Source of the DNA: an uncultured Anaeroplasmataceae bacterium
Lineage (GTDB): Bacteria; Bacillota_I; Bacilli_A; Acholeplasmatales; Anaeroplasmataceae
NCBI GenBank assembly: GCA_934229785.1
Contig: CAKQEA010000001.1
Location: forward strand, 124,001-188,000
DNA: 64,000 nt
Direction of reading: 5' to 3'
Numbering within the stretch: the stretch's first letter is position 1; every line of letters starts with the position of its first letter. The position numbers and the translations under genes were made by a program. This document shows, piece after piece, positions 18,801 through 28,196 of the stretch. The notes under the pieces were generated by a model. The model was not told where the DNA came from. It searched no databases and saw only the letters and a list, made by a program, of their open reading frames with translations.

Positions 18801-20744
18801 AATACTGGTAGTAAGACATTTACTATCAAGGGAATTGAATATGGTACTTATCTTGTAAGAGATAATCAAGGTTTTATTGGTATTTATCTTGAATTTGATG
18901 GTTATAATAAAGCAAATATTTTCAAGTATGAGAAAAATGCTGCTGATGAGCAAGTTAAGGTGGAAATTGATGATAATGCGACCTATATTTTTGATGGAAG
19001 TAAATATATAATTACTTATAAAAATAATGGTGAAAATTTGAGTTATGTTGGATACTTAGGATCTTATACATATCAAAATAAAACTTATAATGTTTTTGAT
19101 ATTGAACATACTGAATCTGCTTTAACATACATCAATGAAAAGACATGGGCTGTATTAGTTCTTGATTCAAAAGGTAATGCTACAAAAACAAATAATAAAG
19201 GCGTTAGTGAACAAGGAAAATATATGTTAGTTACTGATTCATTATTATATTATGTAAATGATGCAGGAACAGATGCTAATATTTATAAATATAATAAGAA
19301 TGACAAAACTATTGTTGAAGCTTCTTATACAGCAAAAGGATATTATACTAGTGATTTAAAATCATTATTATTCTCTAAATATGGTTTTGCAATCTTTAAT
19401 AATGAAACAAGATATTATTATGACATTGTTGATAATGAAGTATATATTTATCATCAAGATGCAGAAAATTCAAAAGCTAATGAATATGGATTTGTTAGTG
19501 AGAAATTTGGTCAATTCGAGGATGTTAAGGAATATAATGGTCAAACATATTATGTAAATGATGGTTTTGCAATTACATTAAATAGAAAAGAAGAGAATAA
19601 GGATAATTACCCTGTATTAGTTTCTGAGGATAAATATGCTGCAATTGAAAAGTTAACATTTACACCTTCTGGAGCAGATGTATTTAGTGTAAGTGGTAGT
19701 GTTGTTATAAATGGCACATCTTATAGTTGTACAGTAGTAAAGAAATTAAATGAATTAAATGAATATGAAACTTACGTTCAAGTTGGTTATTATAGATTTA
19801 TGATTAATGTAGAATATTATGGATCAAATAATAGTAATTATGATGTTGTTGGAATGTTTTATATTAGAGAATGCCCTTCTTATAGTTATTTAAATACATA
19901 TTATATGTATTATATGTTCTTAGGAGCAAATTATGCTGCATCATATAAAAACAATTTAGGAGTAGTTTCTTTGGTTAAAGAATTTAATAAGGAAGGTAAG
20001 GTAACTAGTGATTATATTTCTGTTGATTTCTATGATGGTACAACAGCTTACGATTTAAATAAGAATTTATTAAAGGGAACAAAGACAAGCTATGAGTTTG
20101 ATGAAAATACTGGAATATATACAGCTATTTTAGAAAGTACTGATGGATACAAATATAAATTCTATTTTGCTTTAACATTACATAAAGCATTTAAACAATA
20201 TGGATATCAAGTATATGCAATTACAAGAGAAGAAGTTGTAACCTCAGGCGATTATAAGGCTACAGTTGAACGAATTGTTTACACTGAAACAAAATATCCT
20301 GTAGGAACATTATTTAAATTAAAACTTGAATATAAAGAAAAAGAAATAACTTCAAGTGAATTATTTACATATAAGGATGTTTTATACTTTGTAGAGAGAA
20401 TAAAAGATGAAGATAATAATTTAATTGAAACAAATTATTATTTATTAAATTTCGAATCTGATAACTCTGTTACAGATGAAAATGTTTTGAAGCCATATAC
20501 ATCATTATCAATTGAGAAGAAAAAAGCTAATACTTATTATTCTTCTGATAAGGGTTCATTTGTTGATGTTGTTGATGGACGTGTTACTATTTTATGTGTA
20601 GATAACTCAAAATATGTTGTTGATGAATCATCATTTAATGAAGCAACAAACACATATATTGTTACAACATTAAATTCAAAGAAATATTCTATTACAATTA
20701 ATGAAGATAGTACAGTAACAATTACAATTGTTAATGAAGAATAG
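15849..20744 (+). CDS. Giant lipoprotein with InlB B-repeats and a novel-looking beta-repeat array
   Basis: A 1631-residue lipoprotein with lipobox LAAC (Cys26). Residues ~30-170 contain two InlB/Flg_new B-repeats (KEGYIFDGWYTN, IKLYAKW), and a third, more divergent one follows to about residue 335. The rest is a long run of loosely repeated ~100-residue units that I cannot assign to a family. Each has a strand pattern like L.LDG.....Y....G....G.Y followed by V.F...Y.F, and Tyr, Thr, Asn and Gly are very frequent. The start is ATG 15849 behind GGAGG (15839-15843), not the upstream ATGs overlapping the previous stop. No LPXTG or C-terminal helix is present, so anchoring is by lipid only. Probable surface binding protein. 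Confidence 0.8.
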   Translation: MNKLKKNLSVLTLMVSVMVATPLAACKKDNTYKVEFDTIGGVEIDSVKVEKESDYVLPTDVKKEGYIFDGWYTNPEYSGERVESIKIIDNIKLYAKWVEAHTITLDLNGGSYNGSLTITGKSGTKISDLVKDIIPTKNSAKFGNWFINDSEINDNSKLTKDITLVAKYKIKYQVSVNKESLDGTSYEEEIVDRYAYPGQKVSFDDVFEGFSYVEKQETVDEVTISESATNLLKVYFDRDEYSVTIRSNYPIETMEEDKVVYKMTYGEEKELSDVNFKCDGYYLVGYSFSPNGEVVYDAHFFENKAVNEEKTNVNDIKISTNKSTSLYAVWKKGYVDMFGGDDTIFIKDEKNAYLYRNGVYFHGEYNAKKNSFIFPNDYENLEGKIFDDGTFAYLDGERSEYSATLYKVGEGLDSTVKILFDSSNGVTYSQNINGEINNSVGTYTISEQGYFTATFTSGLLENKKLTFIVGTIKNSNASVNAFQIRDEDEVNLGKLVRFGLYNSNVSYYQAYDITLSGFGTLAFNNGNGYTTYYYTLDKNSNILTMTTSQGAVAGVCKIITVNSINGYYLYDDSLDKEFTNDDGSKLVLDGLYNATYTNKDGAVVSGYYTSKTSVFGGNVVTFTSNGATYTFLTKTTVENVTVDGSDETNTITKYSFEVKPNGYYEYYYMDKNGIYYAPLVVLNDTTEGKATVYGYTSNKKYVKVLDGNYNYNEETKLYSFVKENYYENEASTNPIDLKNVKSFIFNVDESLTSYSVNYWYEATHNDDSTISNSVDYTSDTNAKLTLVDGVAIYKRDGAVVTGTYSTNDNNVTTIKTTNGYIYVILNEEEKTFVTLDYAPTSAYVVNENGTYSNKEYVDLDGRGNATYVYYVTENDSSVKKTITGSVYSTLETTSLGLKIYRFNSDEKVFNYIMVTSNNNTFIFPYNEDYYGNFEGKDGILQLDGFQYYASYVDTNGVEYKGMYSVLENNVVRVSFESGYRYFDLNTGSKTFTIKGIEYGTYLVRDNQGFIGIYLEFDGYNKANIFKYEKNAADEQVKVEIDDNATYIFDGSKYIITYKNNGENLSYVGYLGSYTYQNKTYNVFDIEHTESALTYINEKTWAVLVLDSKGNATKTNNKGVSEQGKYMLVTDSLLYYVNDAGTDANIYKYNKNDKTIVEASYTAKGYYTSDLKSLLFSKYGFAIFNNETRYYYDIVDNEVYIYHQDAENSKANEYGFVSEKFGQFEDVKEYNGQTYYVNDGFAITLNRKEENKDNYPVLVSEDKYAAIEKLTFTPSGADVFSVSGSVVINGTSYSCTVVKKLNELNEYETYVQVGYYRFMINVEYYGSNNSNYDVVGMFYIRECPSYSYLNTYYMYYMFLGANYAASYKNNLGVVSLVKEFNKEGKVTSDYISVDFYDGTTAYDLNKNLLKGTKTSYEFDENTGIYTAILESTDGYKYKFYFALTLHKAFKQYGYQVYAITREEVVTSGDYKATVERIVYTETKYPVGTLFKLKLEYKEKEITSSELFTYKDVLYFVERIKDEDNNLIETNYYLLNFESDNSVTDENVLKPYTSLSIEKKKANTYYSSDKGSFVDVVDGRVTILCVDNSKYVVDESSFNEATNTYIVTTLNSKKYSITINEDSTVTITIVNEE

Positions 20745-20754
20745 GAGTAGCATC

Positions 20755-23700
20755 ATGAAAGTAATAAAAAAAGTTTTATTAGGAATGGCTGTTGCTATAT
20801 CTTTTACATCACTTAATATTGTTAAAACGGTAGATGTTAATGCCAAAGAATCTAGTAGCTCTAAAGGATCAATAACGAACATTAGTGAATTTAAAAATCT
20901 TTTAGAAAATAACATTTCAAGCTATTTCAATTCGAATGTTTACGCTTTACCAAGTGAGATAAAAAATAGCGATACTATTTCTGTTATTGTTTCACTAGAT
21001 AATAGTTCATTATATGATGAATATGTAAAATCAAATTCCAATTTAACAATGGCTGAGTTTTCATCTACTTGTAAAGGAATTAATGCACAGTCTGATATTA
21101 TTGATTATGTAAATAAAAATATAAAGTTGTTGAAAACAAGTGGTATTAAGTATACACTTGGTGAAAAATATAATACTTTATTATCAGGATTTGAAGTTGA
21201 GATTAAAGCTTCTGATTATAATAAATTGCAGAAGCTTTACCCAACTGCAACATTAATATTAGGTGATGTTTATGAAAAATGTGAAACTCAAGTTGTTACC
21301 AATGATGTTAATGTGTATGATACAGGAATTTTTGATTCCTCAAGCTGTCAATATCAAGGTGATGGAGTTGTTGTAGCAGTTCTTGATACAGGACTTGATT
21401 ATACTCATTCAGCTTTTAGTGTTGATAATTTTCATACATCAAATGAGGCGTTTACATTAAACTATGTAAAGAATAAGATTAATCAAACAAAAGCAAGTGA
21501 ATTTACATCAGGTTTAACTGGTGAAGATGTTTACTTAAATAAAAAAGTGCCATATGCTTATGATTATGCAGATAAGGATTCAGATGTGGCACCAATTAAT
21601 TCAGAGCATGGAACTCATGTTGCTGGAATCATTGCTGGTAATGATCAAACAATTACTGGTGTTGCCCCTAATGCCCAACTAGCCATTTTTAAAGTATTTA
21701 GTGACCATTCAGATGGTGCTAAAACAAGTTGGCTTATTGCTGCACTTGAAGATTGTGTAACAATGGGTGTGGATATAATTAATATGTCATTAGGTAGTGC
21801 ATGTGGGTTTACTCGTGAGGTTGATAAAACTAATGTAAATGAAATATATGACAAGGTTAAGGCTGCAGGAATTGAGTTGATTGCTAGTGCTGCAAATGAT
21901 TATAATGCGACAATGGGATCAGAGAAAAATGGTAATAATCCTTTAACATCAAATCCTGATTCTGGAACTGTTGGTTCTCCATCAACTTATCCAGGTCCAT
22001 TATCTGTAGCTAGTGTTGATGGTGTTAAAACATCTTATTTTACAGTTAATGATAATATTATATTTTTTAATGAAGCTTCTACAAATTCAGCAAATCTTGA
22101 GAAGAGCTTTGTTCAAGATATGCTTTCAACTTTAGGTGATGGTTCAACAAGTCATGAGTTTGATTATGTAGTAATTCCAGGCGTTGGTCGTTCAAGTGAC
22201 TATCCAATGGAGGATGACTATTATAAAGATAAGATAGTTCTAGTTAAACGTGGAACTACTACCTTTGAAGATAAGGTAAGAGTTGCCTTAAAGGAAAAGG
22301 GTGCTCAAGGAATTATTATTTATAATAATGTCTCTGGAACAATTTCAATGAGTGTTGGAGCTAATATTGGTGCTGTTTGTTCAGTTTCACAGGATGATGG
22401 TGAATACTTAATTTCACAAATAAATTCGGAAACTGGAATTGGTAAATTAAAAATTAGCAATACTCAACTTGCTGGTCCATTTATGTCTGATTTCTCAAGC
22501 TGGGGTCCAACATCTGATTTGAAAATTAAGCCGGAAATTACAGCACATGGTGGTAAAATTTTATCTTCTGTTCCAGGTCAAAGCTATGAAAGATTATCTG
22601 GCACTTCAATGGCAGCACCTAATTTAAGTGGAGCAGCCGCATTAATTTATCAATATGTTAAGTATAGTGGAGTATTTGGCAGTGATTTATCAGCAGTAGA
22701 AATTAGTAATATTTCAAATCAATTAATGATGTCAACTGCAGATATTATTTATGATAAAAATGGTTTACCTTGTGCTGTTAGAAAACAAGGTAGTGGATTA
22801 ATTAGTATTGATAAAGCAATAGCTAGTGAATCTTATATATCTACATATGATTTAAATGGCCAAAAAATGGATAAGGCTAAATTAGAGCTTGGTGATGACA
22901 AAGAAAAAACTGGTGTCTATGAAATGACCTTTGATATTAATAATGTATCTTCAAAAAATCTAAGTTATAATGTAGATTCTATTGTTTTAACAGAAGGTGT
23001 TAGCAAAACCTATACAAGTCATGGTGAATTAACAGTAACTCAAAATGAATATTTATTATCAGGCGCAAAAATAGAGGTAATTAATGTTAATGGTGGTGAA
23101 TATGAAAATAATACTGTAACTGTTAACGCTAATAGAACTGCCAAGGTTTCAATAAGAATTTCATTAAGTGATTCTGATAAAAAATATTTAGATGATTCTT
23201 TTGAAAATGGCATGTATGTTGAAGGATTTATTTGTTTAAATGGAGCAACAGAAAAATTAACTTCTTTAAATGTTCCGTTTTTAGGTTTTTATGGTGATTG
23301 GACAAAAGCTCCTATTTTTGATGAGGAGTATTATGATACTAATGCTGATGAAATAAATTTAGGAATTGATCAAGAAGATAAGCTTATGGCAGATGCCTAT
23401 GCAACAAGAGTTATTGGTGGCTTATATAGTGATTATATAACTACTCTTGGTACATATTATTTTGTTCAAAATCCAAATAATACTCAAATTGCAGCATCAA
23501 AGGATAAAATTGCTGTTTCTAACCAAAATAATGGTAATAGTTCAACAGTTTCAAGTATAAGAAGTATTAATGCTGGATTATTAAGAAATGTAAAAGAATT
23601 ATATGTTTCAATAGTTGATGATTCAACTGGTGTTGAAATATATAAGGATTTAGTAACAAATATCCATAAATCAAATTCGTCTGGTAGTACTATTTATCCA

Positions 23701-26700
23701 GCTTCAATTGACATTGATTATGATATTTTAGAACAAAAGCTTAAAAATAATACAAGATATACATGTACAGTATCAGCATATATTGATTATGGTAAGAATG
23801 AAGATCAAAAAAATTTAAGAAATACATTCTCATTTCCATTCTATGTAGATTTTGAAGCTCCAATTGTTACTGACGTTGTCTATAAAACTGAATATGATAG
23901 AACAACTAAGAAAACAAAGCTTTATGCTGAAATATATATTTATGATAATCATTATGCAATGGGAGCTCAGGTTGGTCAAATAACTAGAGCACCTGAAGGA
24001 TCAGAATATACATTTAGTATGCAATCATTTGGCAAGTATATAACTCCTGTTTATTCAAATTTCAACTCAACAAGTATAATAACTGTTGAATTGACTGATT
24101 ATTTAAGCCAGATTGCTAATTCATCTTCAATTAAATATAATTCAGATGGAACTACAACAATTCTTGATAAGACTAATACTTATATTGTAAATGTTTATGA
24201 TTATGCAATGAATTCTGCAACATATGAGATAGAGTTGCCAGACTCATTTAATTATTTATCATTTGATAATTCTGATGTAAAGTTAAGTCCAAATGAAACA
24301 CTTGACCTAACAACAGCTATTAAGGCTTATCCATCATCTTCATGGGTTCAAACATTAGAATATGAATCTTCAGATGATGATATTGTTAAAATTGTTAATA
24401 ATGTTTTAATTGCTGTAAAAAGTGGTGAGGCATCAGTTACAGCTAAGGGATATGATAAAGAAGGTAATCTTGTAACAGCAACGATGAATGTCTCAGTCTT
24501 ATCTGAAGGTGATGAAGGGTATGTTAAGTATTCAATACCTGAAATTAATCGTTTTGAAATAACGGGATATGAAACAATAAAAGCATTTTATGATGTGTCT
24601 TCTTCAGAAAGAGAAATTGGAGTTGATGGTGGAAAGTATGATTTTGATAATTCGATTGTTTTATCAATGTTCCCATCAGAAACAGTAAAGCTTTCTTATA
24701 TTTTAGATTCATATTTTCCTGATTTAACTGAGATTGTATTTAAATCATCAAATGATAGGATTGCAACTATAGATGATGATGGTACAATTGTTGCTCAGGC
24801 CAAGGGAAATACTACTATCATGGTGAATGTTTATTACGATGGAAAAGCAACCTTGTATTCTCAAAAAGTAACTATTAAGGTAAAAGAGCCTTATAAATTT
24901 AATAGCATTTATTTAAATTATTATCGTGGTTTAGGTGGTGTTGTTGAAATTCCTTCAGATCGTGGAATAACAACAATCTATGATTATGCCTTCTCAAATT
25001 ATAAATGGGTTGATAAAGATTTGGAAAATGGTGATGTAATAGATGATGAGGATCCATATTATATTAAACAACAATATATTGGTGAAAATACTATTACAAA
25101 GATTATTATTCCAGAAGGTGTTACGACAATTAACAAATATGCTTTTGCTAATTTAACAGCACTTGAAGAGGTAGTATTACCTAAATCTTTAACTAGAATT
25201 GGCGTTGGCGCATTTGAAAATTGTACATCTTTAAAGAAAATAAATCTTGAAAATGTTAAATTTATAAATGAAAAAGCATTCTATAATTGTCCATTAGAGG
25301 AATTAAATTTTGCAAGTACAGTTTCAATTGGAAATTATGCTTTTGCAAATTGTAATTTACAAAGTATAGAGCTTCCAAGCTGTGCACAATCACTTTCAGA
25401 AGGAGCATTTGCTAATAACACATTATTAACAAATGTTGTATTCAAAGCAAGAAAAATGAAGCTTGGTGTTAAAGCTTTTATAAATTGTACTAAATTGACA
25501 TCTATCAATGTAAATGCATCAGTTATACCTGCTTATGCATTTTATGGCTGTGAAGAGCTAAATGATGTTACATTGGGAAGCGATGTTTCGGTAATTGGAG
25601 AATATGCTTTTAGTGGTACAGCGGTTGAAAAATTTAAATTAAGTCCAAAAAATACATATTTAAGTCTTGAAAATGATGGTGCTTTAGTTTTAAGTGGTAC
25701 AAAGTTGGTTTTAGTTGCTCCTAATTATATTGAAGATGGTAATAAAATTACATCTGAAGCTGAAGTTATTTCAAAAAGTGCTTTTGCAGGTAATAAAAAA
25801 TTATTTTATTTAAACTTACCTAATGCTAAGTATATTGATGATTATGCATTTGCTGAATGTATTAATTTAAGAACCGTCAATATGCCTAATGTTGAATATG
25901 TCGGAAAATATGCATTCTATAGAACTAATTTATCTACAATTGGTGAATTAAATAAATTAGTAGAAATCGGTAATTATGCATTTGCCTATACAGCTATTGA
26001 AACTTTAAATATTAAAGATGATGTTAATATTGGTGATTATGCATTTGCATTATCATTATCTTTAAGAGAAGTTGTGTTAGGAAATAATGTTAATGTCGGA
26101 AAATATGCATTTTTTACTCCGATGAATAATTATACTTATGAAAAAACAAATAGCTTTAGTCATTATGATTCTTATCAATATAATGTGTTTGATGAACAAG
26201 GAAATATTGTTAAAACTAATTATTATTATAAATATAGATTTGAAGATGGAGTTAATACTTCATTAACAAAGGTAGTACTTGGTAATAATGTTATTCTTGC
26301 AGAAGCAGCATTTTATGGTAATGGTAAACTAGCTTTAGTTTCAAATGGAGAAAATTTAAATGTTGGTGATTATGCATTTTATAGCTGCAATTCATTAGAG
26401 TCTATTAATTTCAATAATATTTCTGAAATTGGTAATAATGCATTTTCTGGATTAAGAACACTTGATTATTTCTTAGATGATAATGTTTGGAAATACGCAT
26501 ATGAATTAAAGTATATTGATGGTGAATTCGTTAATTCAGCAAATATTTACTCTTGTTATGCTCCAAGATTTGAGATTGTTGATTTATCAAAGGTTGAAAT
26601 TGTTAAAGATTTTGCATTTGCAGGTAATAATCACTTAACTAGTGTTGTTTTAAGTAGTAAAATGACTGAAATAGGTAGTTATATGTTTGCAAATTGTAAA

Positions 26701-28179
26701 TCCTTAAAGCAAATTGAATTGGGTAGTCATATTACTAAAATTGGAGATTATGCATTTTTCTCAAGCGGTTTAGAAAATATTGATTTATCAAATGTTACAA
26801 CTATTGGAGAAGCAGCCTTCTATAATAATAATTTATCAAGTATTAAATTGTGTGATTCTGTTGAAATAAATGATTATGCATTCTATTTAAATAGAAATTT
26901 AAAAAATATTAATAATTCAAATAATATTAAATCAATTGGTGCATATGCTTTTTCATTAGTAGGATTAAAAGAAATTTCATTAGATAATGTTTGTAGTATA
27001 GGAGATTATGCATTTAGTGGTTCAAATTTAGAATATGTCTCATTTGGTGATAAACTTGAAAAGCTTGGAGAAAATCCATTCTACAACACTAAAATTTCAA
27101 GCTTTGGAAAGCGTATAGACGTTATTATTAATGGCAATAAGATTTCTACTGAGCTTGATGAAAACTATGATTTAAATGATTACGTTAAGGTTATAAATGG
27201 TGTTTTATATTATTCAGTACCAAAAGGCTTAGTCCTTGTTAGTTATCCAACACTTAAACAGGATAAAGAATTTACAATTGATAATAAAACAGTAAGAATT
27301 TCAGCTACAGCATTTTCTCAAAGTGCAATTGAATCAGTAACATTATCAGAAGTCTTAAGCGCGATTGGTGATAAAGCATTCTATAATTGTAAAAATTTGC
27401 GAAGTGTTACATTTAGAAGCTATACTGCTCCATTGTTTGAAGAAGCATTTAGTGAATCTTATGCTAGTTATGAAAATCTTCCTATAAGTGGAAATTTCTC
27501 TACTTACACTGGCTTAGGTATTTCAAAATACTATATGTGGAATGTGGCAAGCGACAAGACAAATTATTACTATGGTGCAAACTTTAAAGATTATATTGGA
27601 AAAGATACCGGTGATATTATTGCTGTTAGACCAAATAATGGTCAAAACTATGATTCATTTATATTTAAACAATATTTTGGATACATAATTAATGGAGGTT
27701 TAGCTAAAAAAATTGAAACAATAAATGTTATTGATTTAATAGCTTCAATTCCTTCTAATGTAACTTTAAATGATGAAGCGTTAGTTGTAAGTATTAGGGC
27801 GATGTATGAATTATTATCTAATGAGCAAAAGGTTTTAGTTGAGAATATTGAAACATTAGAAAAGGCAGAGTCAACTATTACTTATTTGAAAGGTGCTGTA
27901 GAGCCAGAACCAGAAGAACCTAGTATTATTGTTGAAGATAATGGATTTGTTAAATTTATTAAAAATAATATGGTTGGATTAATTATATCAGCAGTTTTGT
28001 TGGTAGTAGTAGTTGTTTTACTAGTTCTTTTATTAAAGAAGAATAAGCAAAATAATTCATTAGATATTGATTCTAAACAAGAAAATGCTAAAAAAAATAC
28101 TTTAAATAAAGATTTTGAAGAAAAAAACAGCATTGAAAATGATTCTATTGATGATGACTCATCAAATGATAAGGAATAA
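20755..28179 (+). CDS. Membrane-anchored subtilisin-like protease with PA, Ig-like and BspA-LRR regions
   Basis: A 2474-residue secreted S8 serine protease. The signal peptide ends near VNA-KES (residue 30) and lacks a lipobox. A propeptide-like region is followed by the catalytic triad Asp211 (AVLDTG), His285 (EHGTHVAG) and Ser618 (SGTSMAAP), with oxyanion Asn381. A PA-type insert sits at ~455-570, as in C5a-peptidase/lactocepin-like enzymes. Fn3-like and Big_2-like domains follow (to about 1390), then BspA LRRs (about 1400-2220) and a single helix (about 2402-2425) with a basic and acidic tail. No LPXTG motif is present. The start is ATG 20755 with GGAG at 20744-20747. Likely role: surface proteolysis feeding the Opp importer encoded next. 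Confidence 0.9.
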   Translation: MKVIKKVLLGMAVAISFTSLNIVKTVDVNAKESSSSKGSITNISEFKNLLENNISSYFNSNVYALPSEIKNSDTISVIVSLDNSSLYDEYVKSNSNLTMAEFSSTCKGINAQSDIIDYVNKNIKLLKTSGIKYTLGEKYNTLLSGFEVEIKASDYNKLQKLYPTATLILGDVYEKCETQVVTNDVNVYDTGIFDSSSCQYQGDGVVVAVLDTGLDYTHSAFSVDNFHTSNEAFTLNYVKNKINQTKASEFTSGLTGEDVYLNKKVPYAYDYADKDSDVAPINSEHGTHVAGIIAGNDQTITGVAPNAQLAIFKVFSDHSDGAKTSWLIAALEDCVTMGVDIINMSLGSACGFTREVDKTNVNEIYDKVKAAGIELIASAANDYNATMGSEKNGNNPLTSNPDSGTVGSPSTYPGPLSVASVDGVKTSYFTVNDNIIFFNEASTNSANLEKSFVQDMLSTLGDGSTSHEFDYVVIPGVGRSSDYPMEDDYYKDKIVLVKRGTTTFEDKVRVALKEKGAQGIIIYNNVSGTISMSVGANIGAVCSVSQDDGEYLISQINSETGIGKLKISNTQLAGPFMSDFSSWGPTSDLKIKPEITAHGGKILSSVPGQSYERLSGTSMAAPNLSGAAALIYQYVKYSGVFGSDLSAVEISNISNQLMMSTADIIYDKNGLPCAVRKQGSGLISIDKAIASESYISTYDLNGQKMDKAKLELGDDKEKTGVYEMTFDINNVSSKNLSYNVDSIVLTEGVSKTYTSHGELTVTQNEYLLSGAKIEVINVNGGEYENNTVTVNANRTAKVSIRISLSDSDKKYLDDSFENGMYVEGFICLNGATEKLTSLNVPFLGFYGDWTKAPIFDEEYYDTNADEINLGIDQEDKLMADAYATRVIGGLYSDYITTLGTYYFVQNPNNTQIAASKDKIAVSNQNNGNSSTVSSIRSINAGLLRNVKELYVSIVDDSTGVEIYKDLVTNIHKSNSSGSTIYPASIDIDYDILEQKLKNNTRYTCTVSAYIDYGKNEDQKNLRNTFSFPFYVDFEAPIVTDVVYKTEYDRTTKKTKLYAEIYIYDNHYAMGAQVGQITRAPEGSEYTFSMQSFGKYITPVYSNFNSTSIITVELTDYLSQIANSSSIKYNSDGTTTILDKTNTYIVNVYDYAMNSATYEIELPDSFNYLSFDNSDVKLSPNETLDLTTAIKAYPSSSWVQTLEYESSDDDIVKIVNNVLIAVKSGEASVTAKGYDKEGNLVTATMNVSVLSEGDEGYVKYSIPEINRFEITGYETIKAFYDVSSSEREIGVDGGKYDFDNSIVLSMFPSETVKLSYILDSYFPDLTEIVFKSSNDRIATIDDDGTIVAQAKGNTTIMVNVYYDGKATLYSQKVTIKVKEPYKFNSIYLNYYRGLGGVVEIPSDRGITTIYDYAFSNYKWVDKDLENGDVIDDEDPYYIKQQYIGENTITKIIIPEGVTTINKYAFANLTALEEVVLPKSLTRIGVGAFENCTSLKKINLENVKFINEKAFYNCPLEELNFASTVSIGNYAFANCNLQSIELPSCAQSLSEGAFANNTLLTNVVFKARKMKLGVKAFINCTKLTSINVNASVIPAYAFYGCEELNDVTLGSDVSVIGEYAFSGTAVEKFKLSPKNTYLSLENDGALVLSGTKLVLVAPNYIEDGNKITSEAEVISKSAFAGNKKLFYLNLPNAKYIDDYAFAECINLRTVNMPNVEYVGKYAFYRTNLSTIGELNKLVEIGNYAFAYTAIETLNIKDDVNIGDYAFALSLSLREVVLGNNVNVGKYAFFTPMNNYTYEKTNSFSHYDSYQYNVFDEQGNIVKTNYYYKYRFEDGVNTSLTKVVLGNNVILAEAAFYGNGKLALVSNGENLNVGDYAFYSCNSLESINFNNISEIGNNAFSGLRTLDYFLDDNVWKYAYELKYIDGEFVNSANIYSCYAPRFEIVDLSKVEIVKDFAFAGNNHLTSVVLSSKMTEIGSYMFANCKSLKQIELGSHITKIGDYAFFSSGLENIDLSNVTTIGEAAFYNNNLSSIKLCDSVEINDYAFYLNRNLKNINNSNNIKSIGAYAFSLVGLKEISLDNVCSIGDYAFSGSNLEYVSFGDKLEKLGENPFYNTKISSFGKRIDVIINGNKISTELDENYDLNDYVKVINGVLYYSVPKGLVLVSYPTLKQDKEFTIDNKTVRISATAFSQSAIESVTLSEVLSAIGDKAFYNCKNLRSVTFRSYTAPLFEEAFSESYASYENLPISGNFSTYTGLGISKYYMWNVASDKTNYYYGANFKDYIGKDTGDIIAVRPNNGQNYDSFIFKQYFGYIINGGLAKKIETINVIDLIASIPSNVTLNDEALVVSIRAMYELLSNEQKVLVENIETLEKAESTITYLKGAVEPEPEEPSIIVEDNGFVKFIKNNMVGLIISAVLLVVVVVLLVLLLKKNKQNNSLDIDSKQENAKKNTLNKDFEEKNSIENDSIDDDSSNDKE
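24955..27412 (+). repeat. LRR_5 repeat array in the subtilase
   Basis: Units such as IG.YAFANC..L..I.LP begin at the GITTIYDYAF stretch and end at AIGDKAFYNCKNL. Several non-repeat loops interrupt the array around 26130-26240 and 26460-26570. Confidence 0.8.
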
Positions 28180-28196
28180 TAAAAGGAGTTGAGATT

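Noticed and set aside
27900..28179. LPXTG sortase anchor at the end of the subtilase
   Set aside because: The C-terminus has a hydrophobic helix and charged tail but no LPXTG-like motif. It is a plain membrane anchor.
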